From assembly GCF_014280965.1 (NCBI RefSeq), contig NZ_JACODZ010000002.1, positions 558,001-622,000 on the forward strand: 64,000 bases of DNA, read 5' to 3'. This stretch comes from Echinicola salinicaeni (GTDB taxonomy: Bacteria > Bacteroidota > Bacteroidia > Cytophagales > Cyclobacteriaceae). The position numbers were made by a program, and so were the translations under genes. Positions 41,021-49,472 of this stretch are shown one piece after another. Under the pieces are notes generated by a model that saw only the letters and a list, made by a program, of their open reading frames with translations, did not search any database and was not told the origin of the DNA. Every line of letters begins with the position of its first letter. Within the stretch, counting starts at the first letter, position 1.

Positions 41021-41530
41021 AAATACGAGATTGCCGCAGTCTCCGCCAAGCCTGCCTGGCGTCAGACAGGGCGGATCCTTCGCAATGACGGGTACGATAC
41101 GACCTCGCTACCGTCAACCAGTCTTAAATCTAACGTCTCAAATCTTAAATCTAATCAAAGTAACAAAGATCAAACAATCTCGCATCCATAAATCATCTAA
41201 CTACTTGATACTAAGTACTAGCTACTATCAACGAGTCCCTTACCGCGTACTTTCTTCATATGTGATCATACATCATCTTAATAAACAGCGGGACATGTTT
41301 CCATAAGGGAAACCGGGACTCTTCTTTAGTAGAAAGAATAAAAATTAAAACGTCACTGCGATCAGCCAAGGTGGAGTGGCAGTCTCCTATCATGTTTACG
41401 TCATTGCCTGCCTTCCGGGAGACGGGCTTCTCAATTAGACATTTCGACAGGCCTGTCCTGAGCATAGTCGAAGGGCTCAATGGCCCCTTGCTCTCAAGAC
41501 TTATATCTCTATTACTAAAAACCAATAAAA

Positions 41531-41573
41531 CAAGGCTGTACCATAAGTGAATACTTCTTATTGCACAGCCTTG
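41531..41573 (-). terminator. Terminator-like hairpin after the DUF6520-like gene
   Basis: CAAGGCTGT pairs with ACAGCCTTG (stem of 9 with an inner CTTATTG/ATAAG pairing); on the minus strand it is followed by TTTTATTGG. It lies 30 bp downstream of the gene ending at 41603. Confidence 0.65.
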
Positions 41574-41602
41574 AAATTTGCTTACAAACCTACTTTAGTG
41601 GC

Positions 41603-41905
41603 CTATGGTAAAGCTTGGTAGGTACCTGAGACTTCATTGATCATATCGTCTTCAGTATTAGGATCATCATCCTCAAATTGGGCAGTACAAATACTCGTGG
41701 ATGAATTACATTGATAATCCACATTGTGCTGTTCGCCCGTGATTTCATCCCAATCCCTTTCACCGGTAACTGGGTCCTCGCTTACTAACCGGAAGAGCTT
41801 TAGACTAGGATCATTCAGCTCCATAGGCTGTGTAAACGCAAATGCGGCAATGATTGCCAACAAAAATGCACCTCCTCTTAGGAGGTTCTTCATTGAATTT
41901 TTCAT
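41603..41905 (-). CDS. Small secreted DUF6520-like protein
   Basis: 100 aa from ATG 41905 (MKNSMKNLLRGGAFLLAIIA, AFAFTQPM); the longer frame to 42022 runs through intergenic sequence. A signal peptide or single N-terminal helix is followed by a short acidic mature part with two Cys in YQCNSSTSICTAQF and an acidic DDDPNTEDD stretch. This is the layout of DUF6520-type small exported proteins that accompany MauE-like genes in Bacteroidota. Function unknown; possibly a thiol-containing substrate of the MauE-like partner at 42602-43057. Confidence 0.65.
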   Translation of the reverse strand: MKNSMKNLLRGGAFLLAIIAAFAFTQPMELNDPSLKLFRLVSEDPVTGERDWDEITGEQHNVDYQCNSSTSICTAQFEDDDPNTEDDMINEVSGTYQALP

Positions 41906-42105
41906 AATTTTAGTATTATAATGAATAATAAATTCCGGTCGTTTTGGTTTCGTGGACCTTCCGAGAGGGACGGCCGGATTTCTTCCCCCTGCCGATGCCA
42001 GGCAAGTACCCCGTACCTTCACTGGCCGTTATAATGTTTTGGTGTCGAATCGTTAATTGTCTAACTGGTTAATCGCTTAATCGGCTGTACTGTTGTATGT
42101 TGCTA

Positions 42106-42500
42106 GTCGGGATTTGCAATCCCGACTCACTTATTATGGGCATTTGCAATGCCCATACCCGATTCGATCTGGTTTAAGTCCCGACTGTTGTCCCGCCAGC
42201 TGAGCTGCGGGACCATATAAAAGTGAGTCTCCGACTCACCCAATTCATCTGTATTTGCAATGCCCCTTACGAATCCCTATTTTTTCTTAATTCCTAACCC
42301 CGCAGCCCAATTTCATCGCTAAGACTTTCTCAGTCCCATAGGGACGGCTCATACTGTTCCCCTCGGTTTCAACCATGGGGATATTCGTCCAACAAATCTC
42401 TTGCTAGTCGGGATTTGCAATCCCGACTCATTTATTCATGCTGGTCCAGATTTGCAATCTGGATCCTTAAATACAGGGCATTTGCAATGCCCCTTACCGA
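42106..42500. repeat. Cluster of TTTGCAA-centred palindromes
   Basis: Hairpins with a constant ATTTGCAAT middle and changing stems: GTCGGG/CCCGAC at 42106-42126 and 42407-42427, GGGC/GCCC at 42138-42154 and 42478-42494, GTCCAG/CTGGAT near 42444-42465. A GTCCCGC/GCGGGAC hairpin around CAGCTGAG lies near 42190-42213, followed by GAGTCTCCGACTC. The stretch 41906-42601 holds no gene. Confidence 0.75.
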
Positions 42501-42601
42501 TTCTTATTTTTTTAGCTCGTATCCCCGCAGACCAACTTCCTCTATTAAAACTCCGTACTTCCTACTTCGTTCCCTGTACTTCATACCTCGTACTTTATAC
42601 T

Positions 42602-43057
42602 TCAGTCTCCCGTCTCCCGTCTCAAATTTAAAGCTTCCGTATCACCCGGCTTGACCAGAATACCGATGATAGCCAAGGCCACAAATCCCAGGTTAAACAG
42701 AAAATGTGCTTCCCATCCAAGACTACTGATCACACCACCACAGCTGCAGGGAATCCTGCCAAATACATCCGTCAGAACCAATCCGATATATCCAGTAAAA
42801 CCGATAAGACAAATAAGACAAGCCCAAAGTGAAATCAATCTCGTTTTCGGGATAAGTAGCAGGATCGCCAAAGACAATTCCAAAACCGGTAGCCCATAGA
42901 GCAGGAGAGTAGCCATCCATTCAGGAAACACCTGGTTATACATAGCATTTTGAGTTCCTCCCCAGTCATACCATTTACTGATGGAGGTGTAGGCAAATAG
43001 CACCATAACCACCAAAGCAATTCCTTCCCATAAAACTTCTCCCAACTTCCTCATCAT
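42602..43057 (-). CDS. MauE/DoxX-like membrane protein
   Basis: 151 aa with four predicted helices (GIALVVMVLFAYTSISKWYD; MATLLLYGLPVLELSLAILL; LISLWACLICLIGFTGYIGL; FLFNLGFVALAIIGILV). After helix 3 comes the typical MauE segment FGRIPCSCGGVISSLGW with paired Cys, suggesting a role in thiol-disulfide exchange. In Bacteroidota such genes accompany small exported cysteine peptides, as here with 41603-41905. The two are about 700 bp apart with hairpin repeats between them. Confidence 0.75.
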   Translation of the reverse strand: MMRKLGEVLWEGIALVVMVLFAYTSISKWYDWGGTQNAMYNQVFPEWMATLLLYGLPVLELSLAILLLIPKTRLISLWACLICLIGFTGYIGLVLTDVFGRIPCSCGGVISSLGWEAHFLFNLGFVALAIIGILVKPGDTEALNLRRETGD

Positions 43058-43082
43058 ACTCCTTCCTTTTCTTTAGCTAGTT

Positions 43083-43330
43083 TTCGCTAGTGTCCGTTGT
43101 CCCGCCAGTTGCATTGCGGGACACAGCCTGATCACAGGCTGATCCAGATTTGCAATCTGGATCCATAAATACAAGGCATTTGCAATGCCCCTTACGGCAT
43201 CCCATTTTCTTCTCCGTTGTCCCGCCAGCTGAGCTGCGGGACCAAATAAAACTGAGTCTCCGACTCACCCAATTCATCTGTATTTGCAATGCCCCTTACG
43301 GAATCCTATTTTTTTGTAGTTCCTATCCCC
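43083..43330. repeat. Hairpin repeats downstream of the Crp-like gene's leader
   Basis: GTTGTCCCGCCAGTTGCATTGCGGGAC, split in two halves here (GTCCCGC and GCGGGAC arms), a TCCAGATTTGCAATCTGGA palindrome near 43143-43161, GGCATTTGCAATGCC, and a second GTCCCGC/GCGGGAC hairpin near 43217-43240. The stretch 43331-43836 is AT-rich with no gene; it should hold the promoter of 43837-44412. Confidence 0.7.
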
Positions 43331-43836
43331 GCAGACCAACTTCATTAGCGACAAAAAATAACCTTCCGCCCTCAAATGCATTCCCACTTTTTCCACTTCT
43401 CAATCCTAACATTATCCATGACGGAAGGTTGTAATGATTTGATTCCAAAGTAGATGAACATTTTGGTAAAGACAAATTTTTGGTGTGTAAATAGTGTTAT
43501 TTATATGATTTATATTCATTTGTTAAGATGTATTTGACTTGCTAATTCACCCCGCTTTTGAATATAAAGAGCTGTGATGTTAACCTCCTTAACACCTGCT
43601 AGATTATATTAGCCTTATAAGATTTCTATTGCTTTTGAGCCTATTTTTGATCATATTCGCTTTTAATATTGAAAAACACCACTTTTAGGTACCTTCTTAT
43701 TGGGATTGTTTGCTCTTACACGAATACCACATACATAAGAAGATAAATATTGGAATGGGTTAAAAGGTATAAAATAACTATACTTAATTCTTTTATATGG
43801 TCAAAAGTATATTAGAATAATTAAATTATTACTATC

Positions 43837-44412
43837 ATGGATCATTCAGACTTTTATTTAAAAAAACTGTACAATTTTTTGTTCAATGAAGGGGTGGGGT
43901 TTTATAATGAAACCAATGAATGCATGGATTATATTACACTTTCTAGTGGGAAGTTTTTGGGACCCTTTGACATTTCAGATTCACCATTATGTATTATTGT
44001 CAAAGGGGGCATTGCCAAATTCGAACTGCGTGGATCGGAATACCAGTGTACTGATCTTTGTCTCAAAAAGGAAGTGGCATTTGATAATGCCATATTAAAT
44101 GGGGGAGGAGACAGAAAGATCAAGTTGGTTGCCTCAGAAGAAACAGAAGTAAAGATGATTTCCTTGGCTAAGCTAAGAGACTTGATTGAAAAACATAAGG
44201 TAGAAAGCACTTATTTAGCACTTTTGAACCAGTTTTGGACAGCTCGGGAGGAAAAGAGAAATAACTTATTATACATCAAGCCAGGATCCAAAAGAAATCA
44301 GGTTTTCAAAAGCTGCAATCCTGACCTGGTACAGCATTTCCCTAAAAAGACCATAGCCAAATACCTCAACCTGCATCCCAGCTCCTACAGTCGGATCGAA
44401 GGCGACTTCTAA
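43837..44412 (+). CDS. Crp/Fnr-like regulator (divergent)
   Basis: 191 aa. The N-terminal part has a cyclic-nucleotide-binding-like barrel outline (LSSGKFLGPFDISDSPLCII, VKGGIAKFELRG) and the C-terminus a helix-turn-helix (HFPKKTIAKYLNLHPSSYSR), both much diverged. The central linker is helical (KHKVESTYLALLNQFWTARE). Similar one-gene regulators are frequent in Cytophagales. It has a long AT-rich upstream region and no obvious partner. Confidence 0.6.
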   Translation: MDHSDFYLKKLYNFLFNEGVGFYNETNECMDYITLSSGKFLGPFDISDSPLCIIVKGGIAKFELRGSEYQCTDLCLKKEVAFDNAILNGGGDRKIKLVASEETEVKMISLAKLRDLIEKHKVESTYLALLNQFWTAREEKRNNLLYIKPGSKRNQVFKSCNPDLVQHFPKKTIAKYLNLHPSSYSRIEGDF

Positions 44413-44937
44413 CCCCACCTCGGACTTCATCTATCACAATTCCTATTTAGTCCTTCACATCTCTCCCTTCTTACCTCGAACTTCCCACTTCCTACCTCGT
44501 ACCTCATACTTCAAACTTCTCCTTTATGGGACTTTGTTCGACCCCTTCAGGGTCGTGTGGATTTGCCTTGGCGATTTCGTCTACGTAGATTTTACCCCTT
44601 CGGGGTAAGTAGCAAAACGATTTTACGTCATTGCGAGGAGCCTGCGATGTGGCAATCCCATATCCTGTATCCGTCCGGTTGTCCCGCCAGTTGTACTGCG
44701 GGACGATTAAAATTGAGTCTCCAGACTCAAATCTCCCGACTTCCTGCTTCCTTCTTCGTACCTCATACTTTATACTCCCATCTTCAATCCCGATTCAACA
44801 ATTCCCCAATTCGACAATTCCCCAGTCCTTCACAATTGACCCAGCTGAGCTGCGGGACGATTAAAATTGAGTCTCCAGACTCAAATCTCCCGTCTTCCCA
44901 CTTCCGTCTCCCTACTTCATACTTCCTACTTCGTACC
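44413..44937. repeat. Gene-free hairpin-repeat stretch
   Basis: Holds GACCCCTTCAGGGTCGTGTGG, split into GACCCC/GGGTC arms, TACCCCTTCGGGGTAAG, ACGTCATTGCGAGGAGC with CGATGTGGCAATCCC, a GTCCCGC/GCGGGAC hairpin (about 44689-44704) and two AATTGAGTCTCCAGACTCAA units. The frames 44557-44976 and 44631-44864 read through these and are not genes. Confidence 0.65.
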
Positions 44938-45180
44938 TCATACTTCACTTCTCTCTTCCACCGTCACCTGGCATAAAGCAGAGATCACCGCGCCCACCAA
45001 ACTCATATAGCCTCCCCATCGATGTACCATATCCGGTAAGCTATCTGGTGCTCCCATAAATACAGCTCCAAGAGTTGCCATCATAATGCCTGTATTCCGC
45101 AGGCTCCTGAAAAATGGTGGAGTAGGCTTTCCTGCCCGCTCCACGATTTCATACCTAAGTTGATTGATTTCCTTTAACAT
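44938..45180 (-). CDS. Small membrane protein, holin-like
   Basis: 80 aa with one or two helices (FFRSLRNTGIMMATLGAVFM; GGYMSLVGAVISALCQV) after a charged N-terminus (MLKEINQLRYEIVERAGKP). The size, topology and position after an endolysin-region-like DUF5675 gene suggest a phage-derived holin, but holin sequences are poorly conserved. It overlaps the upstream gene by 7 bp; last gene of a four-gene operon. Confidence 0.5.
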   Translation of the reverse strand: MLKEINQLRYEIVERAGKPTPPFFRSLRNTGIMMATLGAVFMGAPDSLPDMVHRWGGYMSLVGAVISALCQVTVEERSEV

Positions 45181-45401
45181 CCTGTTTTTAGTTTAGATGG
45201 ATGATTGCCAAACTGTTCTTTTATCCAATCCCTAAGTAAACCCTCCATCAGTTGGACGGAGGATTTTAGGGCACCGACATCCCGCTGCATGCTTCGAAAA
45301 TCTTCATGCAGGATTTTTAGAAAGTACAGGCTACCACTGATCAGTACCAGTTGCAGCCAAAGTCCCGGATGATTGATCATCCATTCTTCTATTTGTTCCA
45401 T
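45174..45401 (-). CDS. Small membrane-anchored protein
   Basis: 75 aa. One N-terminal helix (GLWLQLVLISGSLYFLKILH), then an amphipathic coiled-coil-like part (QRDVGALKSSVQLMEGLLRD). It looks like spanin- or holin-associated small phage proteins, without a specific match. It overlaps the DUF5675-like gene by 71 bp, an unusually long overlap; an internal Met seven codons in would shorten it to 50 bp. Confidence 0.45.
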   Translation of the reverse strand: MEQIEEWMINHPGLWLQLVLISGSLYFLKILHEDFRSMQRDVGALKSSVQLMEGLLRDWIKEQFGNHPSKLKTGC

Positions 45402-45822
45402 AGGTGATAATACTGAGATCTATAGGGATCCCTTGGTTCATCTGTTCGAAAATAAACTGCTTGAAATTTTGATAGGCTATCCGAGATGCTTTCACCTGAA
45501 TGGCCTCCTGATGAAAGAATACGGGATGTATACCACCAAATTGCACGGTCATTCCCCTGTCGAAACTACGGATTGGGTACGTATATTGACCATCTTGCAC
45601 CAACTCGATATTCCAACCTTGTTTGGGGATATGCTTTCTCCGTAAGGGGTAGAGCCCCTCAGGTATAAATGACACCTGGCCATGATTATCCACCTGAGCG
45701 AACTCTACCGTCTTTACTATTTGCTCGCCTTTCCAATAAATGGTGCCTTGGCCACATTCATCGATCAGACGTCTGAAAAGATAAAGACGCATACCTAGCT
45801 GATCTTTAGGCTTTCCAAGCAC
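45331..45822 (-). CDS. DUF5675-like protein
   Basis: 163 aa. It begins LYLFRRLIDECGQGTIYWKG and continues IVKTVEFAQVD, FIPEGLYPLRRKHIPKQGWN, then PIRSFDRGMTVQFGGIHPVF, which resembles DUF5675 (a phage-associated domain: a 'short name, IPEGxYP' pattern). It overlaps the upstream gene by 28 bp. The C-terminal 20 residues lie wholly in the overlap with 45174-45401 and may be read-through after an ancestral stop. Confidence 0.55.
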   Translation of the reverse strand: MLGKPKDQLGMRLYLFRRLIDECGQGTIYWKGEQIVKTVEFAQVDNHGQVSFIPEGLYPLRRKHIPKQGWNIELVQDGQYTYPIRSFDRGMTVQFGGIHPVFFHQEAIQVKASRIAYQNFKQFIFEQMNQGIPIDLSIITYGTNRRMDDQSSGTLAATGTDQW

Positions 45823-46559
45823 CTTAGGGAATTGGTCTTTTGTCCCTTGAAGTCATAGTATTTACCATTAACCTCCTGACTAAATTCCAATCCCAAAATC
45901 AACAGCTGAAAAGCAGGGCTGATGCTACTGCTTTGGGTAACAGATAGGTTGAGATCTGCCGCCAAACCTGTTTTCAAATCAAAGAAGTCACTTTTGACAA
46001 TATCCAGATCAAAAGTATCTTCCTTGTCCACGTCTATGGTCAGTAAGCTAAGTGAAAATTGACCAGCATCTGAACCATCCGGAATAATATCCTCTGGCAA
46101 TTCAAAACCCGTAGGCAAACTGAAGTCTCCCGATCCGGTGCCCATAGTATACTCGATTTTTTCTCCAAGTATATATCCCATATGGGATTGCACATTAAAT
46201 TCAAATCCATTTAACGGATCTGGCTCCCCTTCCATGGGAGTACGCATTCCCCTGTCATTGACGGGGTCAGACTTCGTGATCATATGCATGACTTTTGATA
46301 GTCGGCCCACCGTTCTTGGGTCAGTATTGGTGGGACTGAGCAATGGCCTCAGCGCCCTCCTGATTTTTCCTCCGGCCCTACAACTTCTTCCAAACTCCGC
46401 ATTGTTTTGACGGGTCCTCTCATAGCGCGGATCATTTTGGATACGCTCTGCATCCACGCCTCCTTTTCTCCTTACACGGTACACACCATCCTTGGTCTTA
46501 TAATAGTTAAGATCATCCATGGTGCCTTTTACCTTCAGCAATCCTTCTTGTTTTGGCAT
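45795..46559 (-). CDS. Conserved hypothetical protein
   Basis: 254 aa. The N-terminus MPKQEGLLKVKGTMDDLNYY, KTKDGVYRVRRKGGVDAERI and RTRQNNAEFGRSCRAGGKIR is a recurrent Bacteroidota pattern found in similar operons; the basic patch suggests nucleic-acid or phage-structure contact. The C-terminal half is beta-rich (SLLTIDVDKEDTFDLDIVKS, AFQLLILGLEFSQEVNGKYY). First gene of the four-gene operon 44938-46559. I do not know its function; a defective-phage or tailocin-like origin is inference. Confidence 0.55.
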   Translation of the reverse strand: MPKQEGLLKVKGTMDDLNYYKTKDGVYRVRRKGGVDAERIQNDPRYERTRQNNAEFGRSCRAGGKIRRALRPLLSPTNTDPRTVGRLSKVMHMITKSDPVNDRGMRTPMEGEPDPLNGFEFNVQSHMGYILGEKIEYTMGTGSGDFSLPTGFELPEDIIPDGSDAGQFSLSLLTIDVDKEDTFDLDIVKSDFFDLKTGLAADLNLSVTQSSSISPAFQLLILGLEFSQEVNGKYYDFKGQKTNSLRCLESLKIS

Positions 46560-47087
46560 AACATTTAAGTTTTAAAATGAAACATACCCCAAGATCAAGA
46601 ACAGAAATTGTAATATGAAAAAACAAGGAGTGGATAGGATTTAATAGGGTGAATAGAACCGGAAGGGACCAAAGGAAGTAAAAGGAGGAAAAGGTAACAA
46701 AAAGTAGTATAACGGAAACATTATACCAGATTATGAAGGTGTTGAACTTTTATTATTAAAACTAATTGTTTATTTTGACGCCTCAATAGATGGTATTATT
46801 TATAGTTTAACTTGAAATACCTATAAAAATGAGGGGAAGATAAAGAACCCGGAAAGTCCTTGGTATTCCATGGACGTTCCCTAGACGTCTCCTAGATGTC
46901 TCCTCTACGCTTCCTCTTAGTGTCCTCTTTGGAGTCACGATATGGCTATATATAAAATAAACATGTATTCATCCGTTGAAGGACGCTGATAGCTGAAGGT
47001 AGATGGTTTGACTTTAGAGGTACTAGGAAGCAAATGATATAGTTATAAGAAATGAATTACAATTCAAAAATGAATAATTGGCCCTTG
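46560..47087. other. Gene-free leader region of the four-gene operon
   Basis: About 530 bp without an ORF: purine-rich close to the gene (GGAACCGGAAGGGACC and AAAGGAGGAAAAGG), then AT-rich, then the 11-bp tandem array at 46873-46927. Confidence 0.5.
46873..46927. repeat. Five 11-bp tandem units
   Basis: GACGTTCCCTA, GACGTCTCCTA, GATGTCTCCTC, TACGCTTCCTC and TTAGTGTCCTC follow without a gap (consensus roughly KAYGYYTCCTM). The 11-bp period equals about one helical turn. It lies about 315 bp upstream of the start of the operon 46559-44938. Confidence 0.75.
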
Positions 47088-47200
47088 GAGCATTAGTTTT
47101 TGAGACAGTTGCGGAGGACGTTAAAAAAGTGAGTTAGCTTGCGAAGTGGAGGCCCGAGCGTAAATAAAACAGTCAGTGACTGTTTTTAGTGAGTAGCCAG
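47088..47200 (+). repeat. Element D, copy 3 (truncated)
   Basis: Begins GGCCCTTGGAGCATTAG, GTTTTTGAGACAGTTGCGGAGG, written here in two halves, then ACGTTAAAAAAGTGAGTTAG and CTTGCGAAGTGGAGGCCC. It then departs from copies 1 and 2 (an AAACAGTCAGTGACTGTTTT hairpin is inserted) and lacks P4 and P5. Confidence 0.65.
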
Positions 47201-47859
47201 CTTGGTGGGCAGGCCATCTCGTTTATTAGATCTGTTCCTCACGATATTACATCAATAGTCTGTCCCGAAAGTTTTCGGGAGAAATGTGAAGCATTCATGA
47301 TGACCATCAAGAATAATAAAAAATACCTGAATAAAAGGATAGGAAAAAGAATAGGAAAATAGAGATAGGTATTAGAAGATGATTAATAAAATAATCTGTA
47401 TATCCGCAAAGGTACCAGTAGCTTTTTGTAAATAAGCTATTCTTTCAGTAAGAACACAAATGTCCAAAGGAATGATATTTTATTCCGTGTAAACCTGTCT
47501 TCCGCCAGGTAGATCTGTGGAATCCGTGAGAAATAAGTTTACTGGTGTAAAACGGATAATCATATAAAATAATTAAAATCAAACTTGATTAGTACAGAGA
47601 GAAATCCTGATAATGTCGATTGAGATTTGCTAAATGACTATACTTATTCCAATATACGATGTCAGGACGAACTAGATGATTGAAAATAATAAATGCAAAA
47701 GGGTGGTGCTTAAGCACTGGGTAGGAACCTCACTGATTAGGAATAATTCCAACAATCGGTGGAGGTACTTGTGAAGAGGGAAGTTTTTATTTTTAACTCG
47801 GGAGTTTAGAAGGCTATAATAAAAAAGTCCTAGCTCGGGTTAGGTAAAATAGTTGTAGA
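47201..47859. other. Gene-free stretch
   Basis: No supported gene. It contains GTCTGTCCCGAAAGTTTTCG with GGAG (an inverted repeat TCCCGAAA/TTTTCGGGA near 47267-47281) and CTGTCTTCCGCCAGGTAG. Confidence 0.45.
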
Positions 47860-48057
47860 ATGAAGCAAGGAAGACGATTGTTTATGTACTGCAAAGACGT
47901 CATGATGATCACTGGAAAAGGAGAAAAGGCCAGTAGAAACCTTATCAGAAGGATCAAAAGAGCCTTTGACAAAAAAGACCATCAGGACATCACAGTAATT
48001 GAATTTTCTGTTTATACCGGTGCAGATCTAGAAGACCTATGGCCTTATATCAGATAG
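47860..48057 (+). CDS. Small helix-turn-helix-like protein
   Basis: 65 aa. MYCKDVMMITGKGEKASRNL, IRRIKRAFDKKDHQDITVIE and FSVYTGADLEDLWPYI look like a short winged or plain helix-turn-helix of a recurrent Bacteroidota type: 'DVM.LTG.....R..L..I....GK.....T..EF..YTG....EV...L'. Likely DNA-binding; target unknown. It stands alone, closed by a terminator at 48127-48155. Confidence 0.6.
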   Translation: MKQGRRLFMYCKDVMMITGKGEKASRNLIRRIKRAFDKKDHQDITVIEFSVYTGADLEDLWPYIR

Positions 48058-48126
48058 CATATCCAAACGGTATAAATAATTTTTAAGATTTGTTTATAAA
48101 CCACTAAAGAATCAAAAACACAAAAG

Positions 48127-48155
48127 ATCTCCCCACAAAGGAGGTCTTTTTTTAT
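48127..48155 (+). terminator. Rho-independent terminator
   Basis: AGATCTCC/GGAGGTCT stem (one G:T pair) with loop CCACAAA and a run of seven T, 70 bp downstream of 47860-48057. Confidence 0.8.
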
Positions 48156-48179
48156 GCATTTTGGGCGTTTTAGCTCTTG

Positions 48180-48360
48180 TTCTGCCAGCTTAGCTGTAGG
48201 AGGACCTTGTGTGTATTTATTACCTTTGCTGGTCTAGATTTGTAATCTGGACTCATAAATTATGGGCATTTACAATGCCCGCAACCCTAAACAACCTAGC
48301 TGGTCCAGATTTGCAATCTGGACCTATCAATACAAGGTATTTGCAATGCCCCTTTATCAA
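48180..48360. repeat. TTTGCAA-centred palindromes
   Basis: GTCTAGATTTGTAATCTGGAC (split stem GTCTAG/CTGGAC), GGGCATTTACAATGCCC, a GTCCAGATTTGCAATCTGGAC-type unit near 48303-48323 and GGTATTTGCAATGCC. Same family as 42106-42500. Confidence 0.7.
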
Positions 48361-49472
48361 ATTAGCTTTGTTCCCTAAGTCTGCAGAAAGTGGCAGTCAG
48401 CATCCTGTATCCGTCATTTCTCGTCTACCGCAAGGTAGGTGAGGCGCCCTGCGACGCGGCAATCCCGTATTCTTTATCCGTCACTGCGAGCCTGTCTGCT
48501 AAACAGGCAGGGACGACCTTAAGGAGTCCGCGGCAGTCTCCTATTCAGCAAAAGAGATCAACACAATCCTCCCACTTCTCACTTCAATCTTAATACCTGT
48601 CTGCCGTAAGGCAGGCTCAAGACTCATGACTCCCTACTCAATACTATCTCCATTTTCCCGTAAACAAACCCCTCCATATCCAAAACATATAACAAACATT
48701 TCTTATTTTAAGTCCAATTCCCCAGCCACTCCCTTGCATTTGTCACCCAAACGAGTAAATTTGTTACTCATGAGTAATTTTTTTACTCACTCCCGCTAGG
48801 TGCCACCGAAAGATCAAATGGGACCGACCGGGCGAAGCTGAGTTTAAGACTTGAGATTTGAGACGTGAGAAAGGTGACAAGAATCCCGAATCACTAATAA
48901 CGATTCATCAATAACCAATATCTAAAATACGGCTTTCAGCCTTAGGCATTTATCTTTCGGCTTTTAGCCCAATTCGACGGTTGAACGCTTCACCAAGTCC
49001 CCTCAAAGACCCCGACTGGGGTCAAACATACGTAGACGAATTCGCCAACGCAATCCTTCACGACCCTGAAGGGGTCGCACAAAGAACGAATCGAGACAGG
49101 AGATAGGGATTGGATAAATCATACGGTTTTAGACCCGATTAAACAATCCAACGATTCACCAACCAAATATCGAATCCACCAGCGCACCCCCGGCCCCTGA
49201 AGGGGAGGCCAGCCGCAAGGAAGAGCAAAGAATAAAGAGAATGGAATAAAGACAGCGTTAGGCCCTTAGCCTTAGTCATTCGGCATTCGGCTTTCAACCT
49301 TCAGCATTTGACCTTTGGCCTTAGTCATTCGGCTTTCAGCCTAGTTTACCAACCTGGCTGCCGCAAGGCAGGTTCGACAATTGTACAATCAAACACCAAA
49401 GGTTCGAGCCCTAGTGGGTCAACAAAGAGTAAAGAGTTAATATTCGTAGCTTGAAACAGCAAGATTACAGTC
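48361..49472. other. Long gene-free stretch before the polysaccharide locus
   Basis: No gene seen in about 1.1 kb. It holds GTCACTGCGAGCCTG with GGCAGTCTC, GACCCCGACTGGGGTC (49008-49023), ACGACCCTGAAGGGGTCGC near 49060-49078, and repeated TTAGTCATTCGGC / TTTCAGCCT strings near 49270-49340. Confidence 0.5.

Larger units (their letters stand above)
40304..41530. other. Gene-free repeat stretch
   Basis: About 1.2 kb without genes. It contains two copies of a 165-bp direct repeat, several GTCATTGCGAACGAAGTGAA...GGCAATCTC elements, the CCTGCCTCAGGTAGG hairpin, and TTTCGACAGGCC...GAGCATAGTCGAAGG near 41440, a widely dispersed bacterial intergenic repeat type. Confidence 0.6.

Noticed and set aside
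41906-42022. Longer N-terminus of the DUF6520-like protein
   Set aside because: The extra 39 residues come from intergenic sequence; the signal peptide starts at the ATG at 41905.
44557-44976. 139-codon plus-strand open frame
   Set aside because: Made of dispersed hairpin repeats and TACTTC-rich filler; no start signal and overlaps the holin-like gene.
49400-49424. tRNA-3'-end-like string (AGGTTCGAGCCCTAGTGGGTC) before the polysaccharide locus
   Set aside because: It has a T-loop-like GGTTCGAGCC, but the T stem does not pair fully and no other tRNA arms precede it. It could be an att-type tRNA fragment, but the evidence is too thin.
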